Below, piece after piece: positions 6,171 through 6,202 of a stretch of 6,202 bases of DNA; position 1 is the stretch's first letter, and each line of letters starts with the position of its first letter. Source of the stretch: Gemmatimonadota bacterium. Lineage in GTDB: Bacteria > Gemmatimonadota > Gemmatimonadetes > Gemmatimonadales > Gemmatimonadaceae. The stretch lies in NCBI GenBank assembly GCA_003222065.1, contig QHUV01000644.1, forward strand, positions 1 through 6,202, in the 5' to 3' direction. The position numbers were made by a program, and so were the translations under genes. Below the pieces are notes generated by a model. The model did no database searches. It saw nothing but the letters and a program-made list of their open reading frames with translations, and was not told where the DNA came from.

Positions 6171-6202
6171 ACGCAGATGAACGCAGATTTCGCAGATGAA
6201 AC
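6171..6202. repeat. Short tandem repeat of CGCAGAT decamers running off the right edge
   Basis: CGCAGAT recurs at 6172, 6182 and 6191, i.e. periods of 10 and 9 nt, within units ACGCAGATGA, ACGCAGATTT and CGCAGATGAA. The array continues to, and probably past, the window edge. It is AT-richer than its surroundings and has no coding frame. Just before it, TTCTGGC is duplicated in tandem at 6141-6154. Confidence 0.6.

Noticed and set aside
6171..6202. Start of a CRISPR array
   Set aside because: Repeat units are only about 10 nt with no spacers of constant length and no cas genes in view.

Overview
This looks like a chromosomal segment from a high-GC Gram-negative bacterium. Third codon positions are mostly G or C, initiation often uses TTG or GTG, and one gene encodes an exported barrel-like protein. 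The overall flavour (a SWIM-zinc-finger SNF2 ATPase of about 1,050 residues, EttA, short CTAG-containing intergenic repeats) suggests a soil phylum such as Gemmatimonadota. That placement is a guess from style; there is no rRNA or other marker in the window.

Layout. Positions 2-376 (+) hold the C-terminal end of a small membrane protein whose 5' end lies outside the window. Positions 471-3649 (+) hold a SWIM/SNF2-family helicase-like ATPase. Its reading frame breaks near 1985, so it reads as an N-terminal SWIM half and a C-terminal complete SNF2 motor half. Convergent to it, 5106-3672 (-) holds the ABC-F translation factor EttA. It too is broken in two: about 80 codons between the two ABC domains are missing and the frame changes at the junction. 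Upstream on the same strand, 6050-5187 (-) encodes a predicted secreted or outer-membrane protein. Positions 6051-6202 are intergenic and hold a hairpin over that gene's start, a possible bidirectional terminator and a short repeat running off the right edge.

No mobile element, CRISPR array, RNA gene or recognisable defence locus is present, and the genes do not form one pathway. Two things stand out. First, the 8-mer CCTAACGA occurs six times, always on the + strand whichever way the host gene runs, and it forces rare TTA leucine codons in one gene; it may be a strand-polarised genomic signal. Second, two unrelated ATPase genes are each broken at an interdomain position. The EttA break clearly removes the tRNA-interaction linker; the SNF2 break probably also removes sequence. 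Gene decay, split genes and assembly error all remain possible.
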